Source: Lactobacillus sp. HBUAS51381
Lineage (GTDB): Bacteria > Bacillota > Bacilli > Lactobacillales > Lactobacillaceae
Direction: 5' to 3'
DNA: 32,929 nt
NCBI RefSeq assembly: GCF_012641095.1
Contig: NZ_JAAVSC010000029.1
Coordinates: 1 to 32,929, forward strand
A program made the position numbers and the translations under genes. Numbering within the stretch: the first letter of the stretch is position 1; every line of letters starts with the position of its first letter. Under the pieces are notes generated by a model that was given only the letters and a program-made list of their open reading frames with translations, was not told where the DNA came from and ran no database searches. Positions 8,128 to 16,232 of this stretch are shown piece by piece.

Positions 8128-8985
8128 CTAACGCTGCAAAATTTCATTAATCGCAGTGGGGAGCGGCGTCAATGACCGGCCCAAGACGGTTTCCAGATCA
8201 GTGGCTGGCACCTTTAATTCATTATCCTTCATCATCTGTTGCATGCTGGCAAAAACATCGACCATCTCGGGGGCCATGCCGCTTGTCAACAACGCTTGAC
8301 GGTAATCGGCTACGGATACCGACTGGAAAGTCACCGGTCGGCCAATCGCCTGATCAACGGCAGCGGCCAAATCAGCATAGGTCCGTGGTTGCCCACCAAA
8401 TTCATACACTGTTTGGGGCTCCGCCATCAGCAAGACCTTCGCCGCGGCTTCGGCATACTCCCGTTCCAACGCAAAACTAATCTGCCCGGCACCAGCCGCG
8501 TAAACGCTGGACTTTCCTTCGGCGCCGGCCTGCAGGTAGCTGGTTTCATTTTCCAGATACCAGGCATTTCGCAAGAAACTGTGTGCTAATCCGCTGGCCG
8601 TGATCATCTTTTCCGTGGCAACATGATCAACGGATAGTGGCGATTGGGCCGTATCCGCCTTGGCAAAGCTGGTGTAGGCCACATAGCCGACACCGGCCGC
8701 TTGCGCCGCTTTTACCATGTTAGCGTGTTGCTGCTGACGGGGAACCGCACCACCGGGTACCGACGAAATGAACAGCAAGCGATCAATCCCCGTCAATGCC
8801 GTCTCAAGGGCTGCTTCGTCGGTATAATCGGCCTGCCGAATCGTGATGCTATCGGGCAGAGTCAGATGGCCCTTCTTGGCGTTACGAACAATTGCGATGA
8901 TATCGCTGGCTGGAACGGACTTTAATAACTGTTGGATGACGATCTGGCCAAAATGACCGGTCGCCGCAGAAATGGCATATTTCAT
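8128..8985 (-). CDS. NmrA-like NAD(P)-binding oxidoreductase
   Basis: A 285-residue atypical short-chain dehydrogenase. The N-terminal SAATGHFGQIV is the nucleotide-binding glycine motif, and the body matches NmrA/HSCARG or quinone reductase QorB-like proteins (FISSVPGG, RNAWYLEN). Such proteins sense or use NAD(P)H, often under electrophile or quinone stress. The ATG at 8985 has AAGGAGAT upstream. It is the middle gene of a snoaL-like / nmrA-like / rrf2 operon. The substrate is not known. Confidence 0.87.
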   Translation of the reverse strand: MKYAISAATGHFGQIVIQQLLKSVPASDIIAIVRNAKKGHLTLPDSITIRQADYTDEAALETALTGIDRLLFISSVPGGAVPRQQQHANMVKAAQAAGVGYVAYTSFAKADTAQSPLSVDHVATEKMITASGLAHSFLRNAWYLENETSYLQAGAEGKSSVYAAGAGQISFALEREYAEAAAKVLLMAEPQTVYEFGGQPRTYADLAAAVDQAIGRPVTFQSVSVADYRQALLTSGMAPEMVDVFASMQQMMKDNELKVPATDLETVLGRSLTPLPTAINEILQR

Positions 8986-9031
8986 AATTAATTATCTCCT
9001 TATTTTAGCATCTGTTATTTAGATTGCAACA

Positions 9032-9054
9032 ACCGGGTTAAAATTTCCCGGGTT
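9032..9054. repeat. CCCGGG-containing hairpin between snoaL-like and nmrA-like genes
   Basis: AACCGGG and CCCGGGTT flank TTAAAATTT, giving a short stem with one bulge at the end of the snoaL-like gene. It could lower readthrough to the next gene or be an operator; a related perfect palindrome lies at 10182-10193. Confidence 0.35.
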
Positions 9055-9430
9055 ATTTTTGCGGAATGATGGGGAACATGGCGTTGCCGCTAGCGGTCTT
9101 GCTGGCTGGAACTTCCTCTTGCAACACATCCCAGTGTTCATTCATCTTGCCGTTTTCATCAAAACGGAAGAAGTCTACCCCAATCATCGTCTTACCGAAG
9201 AGGTTGGTATAACGGCCGTGAACGGCGACAATATCGCCCTCCTCCATGACAATGCTCGGTTGCCAATTAATCTCATTTCCCGCGATGATTCCCCGCAGTG
9301 CTTCCAGGCCATCGGGAACGTTGGGGTTATGTTGTGTCCAGTGGTCTCCTAGAAAAGTTTCTACTTTAGCTAAATCCTTGTCGACGAATGCCGCCTTTAA
9401 ATAATCTAATGCACGTTGTTTGTTGGTCAT
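9053..9430 (-). CDS. SnoaL-like / NTF2-fold protein
   Basis: A 125-residue protein of the nuclear transport factor 2 fold related to SnoaL polyketide cyclases. The pattern NKQRALDYLKAAF, then DHWTQHNPNVPDGLEALRG, then VDFFRFDENGKMNEHWDVLQ is characteristic of bacterial stand-alone members. These are cytoplasmic and often found with NAD(P)H oxidoreductases under thiol or oxidant stress control; no reaction can be assigned. The ATG at 9430 follows AGAGGCTG. It is the first gene of the operon and has a near-consensus promoter. Confidence 0.85.
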   Translation of the reverse strand: MTNKQRALDYLKAAFVDKDLAKVETFLGDHWTQHNPNVPDGLEALRGIIAGNEINWQPSIVMEEGDIVAVHGRYTNLFGKTMIGVDFFRFDENGKMNEHWDVLQEEVPASKTASGNAMFPIIPQK

Positions 9431-9489
9431 ATTAAATCAGCCTCTTTAAATGAATTGTTGTTGCTGTTGCTTTCTAAAGCACAGGGATT

Positions 9490-9518
9490 ATCATAACGAC
9501 TTGTTAATCTAAAGTCAA
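9490..9518 (-). promoter_or_regulatory. Promoter of the snoaL-like/nmrA-like/rrf2 operon
   Basis: On the minus strand TTGACT and TATGAT are separated by exactly 17 bp, a near-consensus SigA promoter with a leader of about 50 nt. Such a strong core suggests it is normally held off by a repressor, Rrf2 being the obvious candidate. Confidence 0.7.
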
Positions 9519-9528
9519 CAGGTTGCTC

Positions 9529-9556
9529 AAAAAAACTGACAAAAATTTTGTCAGCT
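9529..9556 (-). terminator. Terminator of the XRE gene
   Basis: The 19-nt near-perfect palindrome at 9536-9554 (CTGACAAAA arms around one base) is followed on the minus strand by seven T. Confidence 0.65.
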
Positions 9557-9570
9557 CTGCGACCCTCTCT

Positions 9571-10089
9571 TTAATTAATCCCACGTAACCCCGCGCCAAA
9601 GCCAACAATCGTATCAGCCACCTGTGGCACCAGCAGCGCCATAATCAGAACGGCTAGTCCAATCACCCAACGGGATAACGGGTAGCGCCCCTGTCGCTGT
9701 CGCTGATAAACGAGCACCAACAACCCAATGATCCCAATAAACAGCGGGGTCTGCGCCCAATCCGTCATTGTACCGACCGACACCCGTAGACTGAGCAGGA
9801 GTGGGGCTAACAGAATGGCCAAACCCAAACCGCCTAAAATGATGAGGCTCAATGGACCCGTCACCGGTCGCTCCAATCGTTTTAACAACCGAGCATCCTC
9901 CCGAATCAGCTCATCGATTGTGACACCAAAGACCTCGCTCAGCAGCATAATGTTGGCAAAGCTCGGTAGCGCCGTTCCCTGTTCCCACTTCGAAATCGAC
10001 TGCTGGGAAATCTTTAACCGATCCGCCAAGTCCTGTTGTGACCAGGCCCGTTGCTCTCGCTGCTGCTTTAGTTGTTCCCCAATTTTCAT
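9571..10089 (-). CDS. XRE-family regulator with a membrane domain
   Basis: A 172-residue protein. Residues 5-60 are a Cro/C1 HTH (QDLADRLKISQQSISKWEQG). Three hydrophobic segments at about 78-101, 115-128 and 140-155 would anchor it in the membrane. This one-protein layout is common in lactobacilli, where the membrane part may sense envelope state and the HTH control a nearby gene. The ATG at 10089 has a GGAGG-type site upstream. It diverges from the secreted-protein gene at 10295. The signal and targets are unknown. Confidence 0.85.
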   Translation of the reverse strand: MKIGEQLKQQREQRAWSQQDLADRLKISQQSISKWEQGTALPSFANIMLLSEVFGVTIDELIREDARLLKRLERPVTGPLSLIILGGLGLAILLAPLLLSLRVSVGTMTDWAQTPLFIGIIGLLVLVYQRQRQGRYPLSRWVIGLAVLIMALLVPQVADTIVGFGAGLRGIN

Positions 10090-10181
10090 CCAATCTCCTC
10101 CTCAATCCTTGAATTCAGCATACCCGTTTTTTCTAACCGGCACACGCACACTTTGGTTGCACCGGTTATTTCGCCAAAATA

Positions 10182-10193
10182 TAACCCGGGTTA
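10182..10193. promoter_or_regulatory. Palindrome TAACCCGGGTTA, candidate operator
   Basis: A perfect 12-bp palindrome lies in the divergent region between the XRE and secreted-protein genes. Related AACCSGGTTA-like sequences occur at 10162-10168 and at 9032-9054, suggesting a binding site for the XRE protein. Confidence 0.35.
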
Positions 10194-10214
10194 ATCGCAG
10201 AATTTTCCACAAAA

Positions 10215-10226
10215 GAACATTTGTTC
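10215..10226. promoter_or_regulatory. LexA/DinR-like SOS box
   Basis: GAACATTTGTTC differs by one base from the core of the Gram-positive SOS box (GAACATATGTTC, form GAAC-N4-GTTC). It lies 24 bp before the -10 box (TATACT, 10251-10256) of the secreted-protein gene. Confidence 0.4.
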
Positions 10227-10294
10227 GTTTATTTATAGTTGGCTTTCCGGTATACTAAACGTATCTAAAATCTCGTAGGAGGCCGGATGGTAGC

Positions 10295-11194
10295 ATGCAT
10301 AAATTCTTTAAAGTTGGCGCTGGAATTGTCGCCTGTTTGGCCGCGTTCCTGATTGGTACGCGCACCACCAACGCGCAGACCGAAAAGCCCAGTGCCCTCG
10401 TCAAGGTCGGTAATTTCACGGCCAGTACCGACTTCTTGAATCTCAGTCAATATTTCGAGGTCACCCGAACCATCAAAGTTAAAGTTAACTTTGTGCCGAC
10501 CCATAAAGTGGGCCACGCGCTCAGCCGCGATCTCACCATCCCGGCCGGAACGGTGGTAGCGGGAAATCTCACGAGTACCAAGTCCGGTGACTTTTTAGTC
10601 CCCACCCTGCAACTTTACTTGGCACGGCTGAGTTACCCCCTCATCCAACAGAGCGCACCGGCCGGCTACACGATTGATCCCGGCGCCGGCGCTTACGATC
10701 CTCAGGCCACCCTCAAGGCGACGGATAAACTGACGGCGTTTAAACGCATCGCCGCCCCGGACTTCATGCCCGGCTACAGTCACGGCGACCTGTATCTCGG
10801 CGGCGCCAAGGCCGCACTGAGTGCTACGGAGACCACCACGGCCAGTATTCGGGTGACGCCCGATGGCTACCTCGAATATATGACATACGATCCTAAGGCC
10901 AACGCCGGACTGGGCTTCATGCAGAAGCCGACCGGTATGGCGAAGATTACCAAAACTGACTTTCACGATCCCGACCGGGTGCTCTACTTCAGCCATGACA
11001 TTAAGGGGTTAAAAACAAAGCGCGTCAGCCACTCTGGTCCCTATCAATATCGCCTAACGCTAAAGAATCTACACGACCCCCAACACAACGCGGGTAACGA
11101 AGACAATGGCATCGCCGGAACCTTCGATAGCCTCTACCGGATCGGCGGGAAGACCTACTTCACGTTTATTGGGTATGACGGGGTTAGTGGCTAG
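10295..11194 (+). CDS. Secreted protein of unknown function
   Basis: A 299-residue protein with a clear signal peptide: a basic start (MHKFFK), a hydrophobic core to about residue 21 and a likely cleavage after NAQ or TNA near residue 28. The mature part is rich in Thr, Ala, Gly and Tyr and has no LPXTG, lipobox or membrane anchor, so it is probably released. I recognise no catalytic motif. The ATG at 10295 follows TAGGAGG at about 13 nt. A TATACT -10 and a LexA-like box lie upstream and a strong terminator follows. It diverges from a membrane XRE regulator. Confidence 0.82.
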   Translation: MHKFFKVGAGIVACLAAFLIGTRTTNAQTEKPSALVKVGNFTASTDFLNLSQYFEVTRTIKVKVNFVPTHKVGHALSRDLTIPAGTVVAGNLTSTKSGDFLVPTLQLYLARLSYPLIQQSAPAGYTIDPGAGAYDPQATLKATDKLTAFKRIAAPDFMPGYSHGDLYLGGAKAALSATETTTASIRVTPDGYLEYMTYDPKANAGLGFMQKPTGMAKITKTDFHDPDRVLYFSHDIKGLKTKRVSHSGPYQYRLTLKNLHDPQHNAGNEDNGIAGTFDSLYRIGGKTYFTFIGYDGVSG

Positions 11195-11195
11195 C

Positions 11196-11229
11196 AAAAA
11201 GGGATTGCTCGTTTGGGCAATCCCTTTTT
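11196..11229. terminator. Bidirectional terminator
   Basis: AAAAAGGGATTGC at 11196-11208 pairs perfectly with 11217-11229. A and T runs on both arms let it serve the secreted-protein gene (+) and the jet operon (-). Confidence 0.9.
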
Positions 11230-11286
11230 AATTCGTCATTTGTTTAACATACATAGGTTCACGCCAACTAATCACTGAGAGTGGCT

Positions 11287-12099
11287 TTACTTATCCCCCT
11301 GCACCCAATCGTCAATCAACCGCTCATATTCGCTGATTAACTGTTCCTGTTCGACAAATCTACCGGCCAGATTTACGGCATCCAGTTCCCGTTGGAAGAC
11401 GGGCGTTTTCACCGTCAAGGGCCGCGTGCGTTGGGTCCCCCGTTTTCCCTTCACAGCCAGCCACTTGGTCACATTGGCCGGTGACTGCAGGGCCGAAAAA
11501 GTCACAATTGGCGTGGACCGTAACTGGCAAAACAGGTGATCTGCCATTTGAATGCCCTTACTATCCAGGTCTCCCAGATACGTCAACTGCACACCACGAG
11601 TCTCCAAGTGCTGAATTAAGGTCACGTAAACGGCGTTAAAGTCATTGCCACCCTGGTTAATCAGCGGCCAGTCCGGATGCAGATGCGCTAGCCAGATAAA
11701 GACCCCGTTGTTTTCAATCACCACTGCGCGTTGGGTTCGCAACGGGTAGTCAGCCATCGCCGTAGCCTGCCACGGATTCAGGGTCAGGGGTTGGGGCAGA
11801 TCCGTTTGAAATATATTCAGAGATGTAAATGCCATGCCAATTAACTTGGCCGATAACTCGTTGACCGGCGCTTCAGCAAAGTAAGTGGTCATAACCCAGT
11901 GGTAATAGTCATACACCGCTGGATTTTCCTGCGGGTCATTTAAGCTGTGGGCCGTTAACCCGGCATCGACCGCCTGTTGCCCACGTGGCGGTAACAAATC
12001 CCCCGTCGCCATCTTGGCAAATAAATTATCTAATGGCACCGCAACCGCTGGTACCGCTCGTCCCGTGGCCCGTTCGTACGCCTTACGATACGGATTCAT
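11287..12099 (-). CDS. jetD: JetD-like Toprim nuclease subunit of a Wadjet-like system
   Basis: A 270-residue protein, last gene of the operon. The Toprim active site is visible as VVIENNGVF (Glu129) and LGDLDSKG (Asp177, Asp179), the metal-binding acidic set of the topoisomerase VI-like nuclease that cuts DNA in Wadjet. JetD proteins are usually longer, so the N-terminal arm is short here. The ATG at 12099 is preferred (GGGGTG 6 nt upstream); a GTG at 12108 is the alternative. It overlaps jetC by 17 bp, so translation is likely coupled. The family call rests on motifs and gene order, not on a database match. Confidence 0.82.
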   Translation of the reverse strand: MNPYRKAYERATGRAVPAVAVPLDNLFAKMATGDLLPPRGQQAVDAGLTAHSLNDPQENPAVYDYYHWVMTTYFAEAPVNELSAKLIGMAFTSLNIFQTDLPQPLTLNPWQATAMADYPLRTQRAVVIENNGVFIWLAHLHPDWPLINQGGNDFNAVYVTLIQHLETRGVQLTYLGDLDSKGIQMADHLFCQLRSTPIVTFSALQSPANVTKWLAVKGKRGTQRTRPLTVKTPVFQRELDAVNLAGRFVEQEQLISEYERLIDDWVQGDK

Positions 12100-15000
12100 G
12101 TGGCTCACCCCAAATCAACGCCGACCGTACCCGATTCAAGTGGAACTGTCGATCGTTTTCTAACTTCGGCGCAATCACCTCGTAGGCAATGTTGGACACA
12201 CCATCCGCCAAGATCTTATTCTGCGCCCCACCAGGCATCGTCGCAATAAAATTAAACCCAAAACGGGCAATCGTTTTCGCAAAGGACTTGGCCGTTTCAG
12301 GATCCAATTTATCGGCAAACTCATCGAACATGACCAGATAAGGGGCATCCGTCTGCTTCGCTTGCCGTAGCACCATCTTAGGCACCAAGAGTAGCGGTAA
12401 TACCATGGCCTGGGCTTTCTCGGCACCCGACCCACCGGATTGCACAAACTTATCGTCTACCTCTTCGTAGTGGTTCTCGTCACTCTGGCGCCGTTTGATG
12501 AGCACCTTAAAGTCCGACCACTGCCGCGTGTCCAGCATCTCTTGGGCCTTCTGCATAAAGGCGTCGTCGTCATCGGCAACCGTCAAGTCTTTCGCTAATT
12601 TATTTAACCGATTTTCAACTTCCGCCTCCAAAGCTGGCCGATCCGTTAACTGGGCGTTACGCGCTTCCTCGATGACTTTTCCCGTCACACTAGCCGGCGT
12701 CAAAGCCACGCGTAACTTAATACTCTGCTCGCGACTAACGCCCTCGCTCAACATCTGATTGTAACTGTCAATGAGGTCGTATTGCGTGGTAATGGTGCTG
12801 ACAGCGGAAGTGAGATAGTACTTCTGCGCCGCATCGTTGCCAGACTTCAAAACGGTCAGGGCCTGCTCAACGTGGGCTTCATCCGTCTTCATCAAGACAA
12901 TTGCCCGATTGATGTCAAATGCAACCACGATGAGGTCATTCTTTTTAATTGCGTGTTGCTGCCGCATGGCACTAGCTTCGGCCGTGTATCCACGTTCCTC
13001 AAAGACGGTGTCCAAGGCATTGCGATCAACCCCATCTTGATTATTACGGTGAATTTGCTTTCCAATCTGATTTGAGAGGTCTTCAACCCGATTATTGCGA
13101 ACAGTGCTGGCGTGCTGCTGGACAAAGGCCAAGACCTCGTCGGCCGTGGTCAACTGGCAATCTGCCGGTTGGTACGGGGCCAACGTCTGGAGATTTCGTT
13201 CAATCTGCTGTTGCAACGCCACTAAAGTTTGATGCTGTCGGTCCATGAAGGTCGCTGTGGTCTTAATTTCACCTTCAGCTTGCGATTTTTGACTCCCAAA
13301 TTCCTGCTGCTGGTTGGCCAACCGTTGACGGTCAGCCTCCGCAGTATTTAACTTGTCATCGATATCTGGATCGAGCTTTAAGGCATCGTGGCGCTGCTGA
13401 ACCTCGGCCATCTCCGTGGTCACCCGGTCTTCATCGAAGTCGGCTTCCATATTCTCCTGCACATACTGAATTTGGCCAATTAAATCGGCTTGTTTCTCCA
13501 CTTGCTGCTGGGAATCCCGTTGGATCGTGGCGATTTGGGTCAAAATGTCGGTCAAGCGATGCCGCTGATCCTGTAAGTCCGTTAGCTTCGTTGGATCGGC
13601 CAAGTTGGCCTTTAGATCGCTATGCGCGGCCAGCAAGGACTGCTGATGTGCGGCTAACCGTTGCACCTCGACATTCATTTTAGCCGCCCCAGCCTCGTGA
13701 ATCTCTCGGTTATCCTGATGCAGATCCTTACGCACACGCGACTGTAGCGCGCCACTAGCGTGTTGATCAATCCGTTCAGCCAGTTGGTACTGCATCTCCA
13801 CCACGATTTTAACGTCCTGACTCACATTTTGCTTAGCCCGCTCATCGGCCTGATACGCCCGACAAGCCTGCTGTTGCTCGCGCAAATAGGCTTTCAACTT
13901 CGTCGCGACTGTCTCCGGATCAACCTCCGTCACCACTGCGGTCAACTCGGTTAATCCCTTAGCCCGGGTCGCCAAATCCGTTAAGAGTGGCCGCAACTGT
14001 TGATTGCGCAGTGCCGTTTTCTCGGCCTTTAGTTTCGCCAATTGTTTCGCAACCGCCGTGGCTTGGTCCTCTAGATCATCCAAGTGCTGTCGTTGTGCCC
14101 GGTACTGCTGCAGGCGCCATTTTAAATTGGCCAGCCGTTCTTCGCAATCTTGCCGTTGCTCGGCAATGCTTGCCTGATTGGTCTTTTCTTGGCGCAGCCG
14201 CTCCAGCGTTTGCGCATTTTCTGCTAAACTATTTTGCAATAAGACCAATTGCTGATCGAGCTTTTCAATTCGTTGCTTCGCCTGCAGGCATTTTTCCTGA
14301 TTATCCTTATAGTCATGCTGCGTCTGGCTATAACTTCGTAGCATCCGCTCGTCGATCAGATTCAGATTCCGCCAGAAGATTTCCTTCTTCATCTTCTGAA
14401 GGCGTTCTTGGGCCCGATGAATCCGTTGCAGACTCCCATTTGTCCGGTTAACCTCGCGTTGCGCCGAGGCCACCGCGTTAATGATCTGCGAATCAATCCC
14501 CTCTTGCGCATTCTTCAGGGCCTCACGAATCGGCGTAAAACGGGCATTGCCAGCCGTCAAAATCGGTGACGCCAACAACCGATAGACGGATGCTAACTTC
14601 GTCAATTCCCTGCCGTTAGTAAACCCGTAAATCTGGGTGGCCACGAATTGATGGTACTCCTCTACTGATTTAAAAATATGTATCCGGTCCCCAAGCTCTT
14701 CGTTGGCCACGACAAAGTCCGAATAGTCCAGACTCGCCCCGGCTTCATCGGTCGTCACCAACGTTAACGGCGTGGTGACAGCCGTGGTGGTCACGACAAA
14801 CCACCACGTGGGCTGGCGTTTTTCGCTGACATTTCGATGCGCACCAATTCCCAAAATGACCTGTCGCTGGGTCGACCGGAGCAAGAGGTAGCTATAGCCC
14901 GTCCGGACCTTCATCGCCCCGGGGCCCCAGCCCAATAGCATGCTGTTAAAGGTCCGCATGTCCCGCGCACTATTCCGTGGACCGGTCGTGCGGTCGACCC

Positions 15001-15214
15001 GGTCCGTTCCTTTGGCGGGATTAAACGATGGTGTGGCAATCGAGCCGTCAATCAGCATGGGAAAGAAGCAGTTCGCCAGGGTCGTCTTACCGGCGGCGTT
15101 TTCGCCAATCAACGTCAGATTGCCATTGGCCGCCGCTGGCATATCTAAGGTGCGATACTTATTGAAATTTCTTAAATGAAAACTGACAGGTGAGAGGTGT
15201 TCTAATCCCTGCAT
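12083..15214 (-). CDS. jetC: JetC-like SMC ATPase of a Wadjet-like system
   Basis: A 1043-residue SMC/MukB-like ATPase. Walker A is GENAAGKTT at about 37-45, the signature is QSGGSGAEKAQ at about 925 and Walker B with the catalytic Glu is YLVMFDEFAD at about 959-968. The middle is rich in Gln, Leu, Ala, Arg and Glu and reads as two long coiled-coil arms around a small hinge. In Wadjet, JetABC extrudes DNA loops to recognise small circular DNA and passes it to JetD for cleavage. The ATG at 15214 follows AAGGAG and the jetB stop by one base; an in-frame ATG at 15250 lies inside jetB and has no ribosome site. Confidence 0.9.
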   Translation of the reverse strand: MQGLEHLSPVSFHLRNFNKYRTLDMPAAANGNLTLIGENAAGKTTLANCFFPMLIDGSIATPSFNPAKGTDRVDRTTGPRNSARDMRTFNSMLLGWGPGAMKVRTGYSYLLLRSTQRQVILGIGAHRNVSEKRQPTWWFVVTTTAVTTPLTLVTTDEAGASLDYSDFVVANEELGDRIHIFKSVEEYHQFVATQIYGFTNGRELTKLASVYRLLASPILTAGNARFTPIREALKNAQEGIDSQIINAVASAQREVNRTNGSLQRIHRAQERLQKMKKEIFWRNLNLIDERMLRSYSQTQHDYKDNQEKCLQAKQRIEKLDQQLVLLQNSLAENAQTLERLRQEKTNQASIAEQRQDCEERLANLKWRLQQYRAQRQHLDDLEDQATAVAKQLAKLKAEKTALRNQQLRPLLTDLATRAKGLTELTAVVTEVDPETVATKLKAYLREQQQACRAYQADERAKQNVSQDVKIVVEMQYQLAERIDQHASGALQSRVRKDLHQDNREIHEAGAAKMNVEVQRLAAHQQSLLAAHSDLKANLADPTKLTDLQDQRHRLTDILTQIATIQRDSQQQVEKQADLIGQIQYVQENMEADFDEDRVTTEMAEVQQRHDALKLDPDIDDKLNTAEADRQRLANQQQEFGSQKSQAEGEIKTTATFMDRQHQTLVALQQQIERNLQTLAPYQPADCQLTTADEVLAFVQQHASTVRNNRVEDLSNQIGKQIHRNNQDGVDRNALDTVFEERGYTAEASAMRQQHAIKKNDLIVVAFDINRAIVLMKTDEAHVEQALTVLKSGNDAAQKYYLTSAVSTITTQYDLIDSYNQMLSEGVSREQSIKLRVALTPASVTGKVIEEARNAQLTDRPALEAEVENRLNKLAKDLTVADDDDAFMQKAQEMLDTRQWSDFKVLIKRRQSDENHYEEVDDKFVQSGGSGAEKAQAMVLPLLLVPKMVLRQAKQTDAPYLVMFDEFADKLDPETAKSFAKTIARFGFNFIATMPGGAQNKILADGVSNIAYEVIAPKLENDRQFHLNRVRSALIWGEPHESVS

Positions 15215-15215
15215 A

Positions 15216-16223
15216 TTAGTCTTCTCCTTTGTCTGTTGTATGCATTGCAAAGCGGTGAACCAATGGGGTCGCCATGATATAGCCGTCTTGGAAGCGCGCT
15301 AAAGCGTTGTCGTGAAGGGCTTCTTTAACCAAACTGACGTTGATGGCATATCCCGGTAAGACCTGTTCCGCAATCTGATGAATCCGGGCTGTCAATCGGT
15401 CGGCGGGAATCCCCACGCCTAGTGAGCGCGCAACACCCACCGCAATCACAAATGGCTTGGCCGTGCTAGGAGTCCGGCGCTCATCCAGGAGTAAGGCATA
15501 GTCATCGCCACACTCCAGGACGAACCGATTGGTCTGGCGCCACTGCTCGGCGATAGCTGCCTTATGCGCCACCAAATCGGGCCAGAGTCGCGAGGAAGCG
15601 GCGAGATATCGTTGATTCAGTAAGGCCCGGTTCACCCGCTGCACGGCCGTCAATGCCGGTAGTTGTTGGGTTTCCTGCAATTGATTGACCAAGCACTGCG
15701 CGATGAAGTTAAAATCCGGACTGACATCCCAATATTCCTCGACTTCTTGGGCCTGATCATCCCCATCCGGCCCCGCTTCCGGTTCATCCGCCGCAAACAG
15801 CCCCAGTCGTTGAACGAACAACGCGATAATCTGTCGACGAATTTCCTTTTCATCCAATTCCACCACTTCACTGTGGACCTGGCGGACGATAGTTCTCACA
15901 TCTACCACGCGATCCAACTGGGTGTTTTGGAGCTCAGGTAGGTTAATGACGGCCTTTAACGTGGCCAATAGGATGTGAACCGCTTCCGGCGACAACCACT
16001 TTTCCCCGGGTAAGAAGACAAGATTTTCCTGAAAATTACTCGGAATTACGCCGACTAAGTCCCTAAAAAAAGCATTTAGGCGTTGCTGCGTTGCCGGTCG
16101 TTTCAGGGCATTAATGGCCTCGGCTCTCGCCTGCGTGGTTTTGGACGTGATGGTACTGGTGAAAATACTGTGATCAAAGAGCTCGTTCAGAATTAATTGT
16201 TCGGTGCCATATAGCGTACTCAT
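15216..16223 (-). CDS. jetB: JetB-like (MukE-like) subunit of a Wadjet-like system
   Basis: A 335-residue soluble protein between the kleisin-like and SMC genes, the position and size of the MukE-like kite subunit. Winged-helix character is seen in the C-terminal third (RLTARIHQIAEQVLPGYAIN, then SLVKEALHDNALARFQDGYI). An acidic linker (EPEAGPDGDD) lies near residue 150. It begins 9 nt after the jetA stop with GGGGGAAA before the ATG. The assignment depends largely on context, since sequence in this family drifts quickly. Confidence 0.75.
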   Translation of the reverse strand: MSTLYGTEQLILNELFDHSIFTSTITSKTTQARAEAINALKRPATQQRLNAFFRDLVGVIPSNFQENLVFLPGEKWLSPEAVHILLATLKAVINLPELQNTQLDRVVDVRTIVRQVHSEVVELDEKEIRRQIIALFVQRLGLFAADEPEAGPDGDDQAQEVEEYWDVSPDFNFIAQCLVNQLQETQQLPALTAVQRVNRALLNQRYLAASSRLWPDLVAHKAAIAEQWRQTNRFVLECGDDYALLLDERRTPSTAKPFVIAVGVARSLGVGIPADRLTARIHQIAEQVLPGYAINVSLVKEALHDNALARFQDGYIMATPLVHRFAMHTTDKGED

Positions 16224-16232
16224 CGTTTCCCC

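Noticed and set aside
9043-9056. Noc-binding-like sequence ATTTCCCGGGTTAT
   Set aside because: Only 12 of 14 bases match the Noc consensus, there is a single copy, and it lies within the end of a gene and a likely hairpin.
13987-14451. 154-codon plus-strand frame inside jetC
   Set aside because: Antisense to the coiled-coil part of a well supported SMC gene; no ribosome site, no promoter.
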